Source: Oxalobacteraceae bacterium
GTDB lineage: Bacteria > Pseudomonadota > Gammaproteobacteria > Burkholderiales > Burkholderiaceae_D
Length of the DNA: 64,000 nucleotides
Direction: 5' to 3'
NCBI GenBank assembly: GCA_027490465.1
Contig: JAIXXZ010000112.1
Span: forward strand, 40,052-104,051
Shown here: piece by piece, positions 62,801 to 64,000 of the stretch
Numbering within the stretch: position 1 is the first letter of the stretch
How the letters are laid out: each line of letters begins with the position of its first letter
The notes under the pieces: model-generated
The model's database searches: none
Seen by the model: only the letters and a program-made list of their open reading frames with translations
What the model was told of the DNA's origin: nothing
Made by a program: the position numbers and the translations under genes

Positions 62801-63618
62801 AGGCCTTCAAGGCGACTGCACCAGACATGCCTCTGCAAGGCAAGTACGGGACACTGTCGATCACATCGACTGGGGTTTGGATTTACACACTCAACAATGA
62901 TCTTGCAGTTATTCAGAATCTGAATGATGGCGAATCGTTGAATGATGAACAGTTTACTCTCGCGACGATCGATGGCACCGGCGTCGTGCAGCTTAAGCTG
63001 TCTGTCAAAGGACAAGACGAATTCATTCTCCCACTACCTTCACCGACCACTTCCGCATTATCGGGAGCAACGGGTATTGACATGGCGGCGATGCCTGTCT
63101 TGCCGCCAGCGCCTCCGGAGGCAGCTGCAGCATCGTCCTCTTCATCTCCTTCGCACCGCAGCAGCGATAGCACTGTGTCTGGGAAACTTTCCGGTGGACC
63201 GTTCATGGGAGCGCTAGGGCTGGGTGCTCTGGGCGGCGGAAAAAGTGGCGCAGTTGGAGAAGCAGGTCCGGTAGACCGAGATGCTGCCTCGGCTAACGGC
63301 GCGGGTACGGCGACAAAGGGCGTAAACAATGGTGCTCGTGCGCCGGCGAGTGTTAGACCGGCGAGTGTGACACCGGCGCGTGATCGCGGAATGGATCAGG
63401 AGGGCGACAAGATTCCCGAGGTGGGTGGCCCACCAGCCGATAGTAACGTCGATATGCGGCCTGCCACAGCATTGCCGGCGAGAGAGCCATTGGCAGCTGC
63501 ACCTGTTCAGAAAACGGCATTGCCAAGAATGCCGAGTCCCGACTCTGAACCGCGCTTCCGCAAATCATTCAGCGACCAGATGCGTATCGCACAGCGAAGG
63601 TACTCAGTGATCAGATAA
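59836..63618 (+). CDS. Large repeat protein with cadherin/VCBS-like domains, probable type I-secreted or surface protein
   Basis: A 1260-aa product. The TTG at 59836 is used because GGAG lies six bases upstream. The N-terminus has no signal peptide but carries MRVLEQRFLFDGAALID, a form of the LEPRxxFDGAA motif common to giant repeat proteins. Near residues 231-243, IEEIGHAIDH resembles a metalloprotease HExxH in which the first His is Glu. Linkers such as INDAPIVT, INDAPLAV, MNDAPVIT, TNDLPAV and VNDVATV near residues 436, 605, 727, 842 and 951 separate Ig/cadherin-like domains. The C-terminal ~200 residues are Ala/Ser/Pro/Gly-rich and end FRKSFSDQMRIAQRRYSV. A TolC-like gene follows, so type I secretion is likely. 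Confidence 0.75.
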   Translation: MKLSVPGTSAPTATPVRLPSLMRVLEQRFLFDGAALIDPLVMAGEPSASEVTLVLAQESRATAAVNAYIDLASAGQPTTSITSKNNAIAVSRIAAATVISVSGGTSTEENPVLPQQLAIDVVSGEKKLADSTVSATQILSNFANSEEFLSVINQNFGHAGSDAAAWDQAAVKLKETLTQSGFGIRLQVLPASVMNGALGAYTVDAGDGLETIYLNAEWLENLASLEALVAVQIEEIGHAIDHRLNGLNDSPGDEGERFSDMLMVGSGPVLLNGDENDHAVLIIEGRAIDVECAAPALATGSTTSYLENSASIVVNASIVPTDTDGLLKTATLTIASFQASDTLSFTPITSGNPNNRTGPIVVKDNINGVLTLWAGSTASTATVQQWQNALRAIRYASTSEDPTMHGTMSSRTIGFAVSDGTSNSNVLNSTVNILAINDAPIVTATAANPTFTEGAGFLQGPAVLIFSAAAISTVETGQAIVGLTFTAKQMLDGADEHIVIDGTSIALGVADNLTTTSGYTATVTLGSGRNAGTTTVALSMESGIPTANAEALIKGMAFQNTRVNDPSTGNRMIALTQIKDSGGAANNGSDTTTLNIVSTVHVAAINDAPLAVPDTATAAEAGGIDNATVGIDPSGNVLANDTDVDPGDTRMVSAITGGVLGSATTGTFGWLTLTGDGNYTYTVDNNNSVVESLCTSSESLSDIFTYTVHDSAGLTSSSTLTVTIQGMNDAPVITSVTAPSPVIDGSDNETSFACIAGTIVAGDVDGTVIYALETGIVTSEASDTGSYGTLTISGNNYSYVPDVTKVNALAAGSNPSDSFTLVVTDDHGGQARQTLSFSIVGTNDLPAVIAVPPTDLVEDDQILIIDLLDNANDLDTEALTTTDILIKLGDTAVTAQSAGIRINSRFLTLNPGVPLFEILPASETLEITISYKVSDGFTSVPATRIVRITGVNDVATVTPTTPAVATVQEDRALTASGTLAVSDADYGEQAFKATAPDMPLQGKYGTLSITSTGVWIYTLNNDLAVIQNLNDGESLNDEQFTLATIDGTGVVQLKLSVKGQDEFILPLPSPTTSALSGATGIDMAAMPVLPPAPPEAAAASSSSSPSHRSSDSTVSGKLSGGPFMGALGLGALGGGKSGAVGEAGPVDRDAASANGAGTATKGVNNGARAPASVRPASVTPARDRGMDQEGDKIPEVGGPPADSNVDMRPATALPAREPLAAAPVQKTALPRMPSPDSEPRFRKSFSDQMRIAQRRYSVIR

Positions 63619-63692
63619 AAGTTCAGCCCTGTCACAGCGCGACCCTGCGTTTGATGAACATCCACCGATCCTGAACATTTGAAATAGTACTC

Positions 63693-64000
63693 ATGCCTTT
63701 TTCTCATCCCGCACGGACTCATCCACCATTGACAGTAGCTACCGGCTTGCTGCCGTTTGCTGCCATGCTAGTCATCATGACTGGCTGTTCCGTGACACCC
63801 AAGCCTATCCCTGACGCGCTTCATATTGAGCGTAGCCGGACGGATGTGGAAAAAATGTATGCCGCTCAGCAGCGTGTCGAGGGAAAAATCACGCTGTCCC
63901 AAGCCACCGCGCGAGCGATTCGCTACAACATGGATTACCGCACGCGGATGATGGAGCAAGCCTGGTCGCTTGGGCAGCTTGATGTTGCCAACTTTGATCT
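63693..64000 (+). CDS. TolC-like outer-membrane efflux lipoprotein, N-terminal fragment
   Basis: The ATG at 63693 opens a frame that runs off the window (102 codons). The first ~34 residues form a lipoprotein signal ending IMTGCSV. The mature part, MYAAQQRVEGKITLSQATA followed by ARAIRYNMDYRTRMMEQA, matches the start of TolC-family channel proteins, where the first helix precedes the periplasmic tunnel. Adjacent to the large repeat protein it is probably the outer-membrane exit of a type I secretion system whose membrane-fusion and ATPase genes would lie further right. Confidence 0.8.
   Translation, partial: MPFSHPARTHPPLTVATGLLPFAAMLVIMTGCSVTPKPIPDALHIERSRTDVEKMYAAQQRVEGKITLSQATARAIRYNMDYRTRMMEQAWSLGQLDVANFD

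Overview
The window is a 64 kb piece of a betaproteobacterial chromosome, most likely Burkholderiales and Oxalobacteraceae-like. This rests on gene order and protein content (tyrB-type aminotransferase/uvrB/iscRSUA-hscBA-fdx-iscX; lysS-prfB-recJ; lolCD; pyrG-kdsA-eno-ftsB; dapA-bamC) and on moderate GC. The species cannot be named from the sequence alone.

Layout. 1-6122: the end of an aldehyde dehydrogenase, a lipoprotein hydrolase, a two-subunit molybdenum hydroxylase (IorAB type) with a divergent AraC-family regulator and a 21-bp-spaced operator, and a small exported protein. 6123-17399: an AT-richer accessory block ending at the 3' end of tRNA-Asn. It looks like an integrated plasmid-like element, with a tRNA-proximal tyrosine integrase, a second catalytic-domain-only recombinase, a region with two perfect DnaA boxes around an inverted repeat, and a 521-aa protein carrying the motifs of a family A (Pol I-like) polymerase whose gene is preceded by the same inverted-repeat motif. 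The rest is small proteins of unknown function (DUF6876-like, DUF6641-like, an XRE-type regulator). No relaxase, secretion, capsid or portal gene is visible.

17400-36424: tRNA-Asn, aminotransferase, uvrB, an unusual uracil-DNA-glycosylase-fold protein, the complete ISC iron-sulfur operon under an IscR-type promoter, two membrane proteins, lysS, prfB with its programmed +1 frameshift, recJ and lolC. 36417-45998: lolD, a TatD nuclease, comEC, an LpxR-like lipid A deacylase, then pyrG, kdsA, eno and ftsB. 46077-59393: hslO, a gamma-carbonic-anhydrase-like protein, a DUF455 protein, an acyl-CoA synthetase, an alpha/beta hydrolase, a PHP phosphatase, htpX, a YciO-type protein, a site-2 protease-like protein, trpS with a cysteine pattern resembling the [4Fe-4S] TrpRS of Thermotoga, a methyltransferase, dapA, bamC and an MBL-fold hydrolase. 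59394-64000: an AT-rich promoter region, a 1260-aa cadherin/VCBS-like repeat protein, and the start of a TolC-like outer-membrane lipoprotein, which together suggest a type I secretion locus continuing beyond the window.

The strongest candidate for something undescribed is the 6.1-17.4 kb element: a tRNA-integrated unit that appears to carry its own origin and a Pol I-like replicase.
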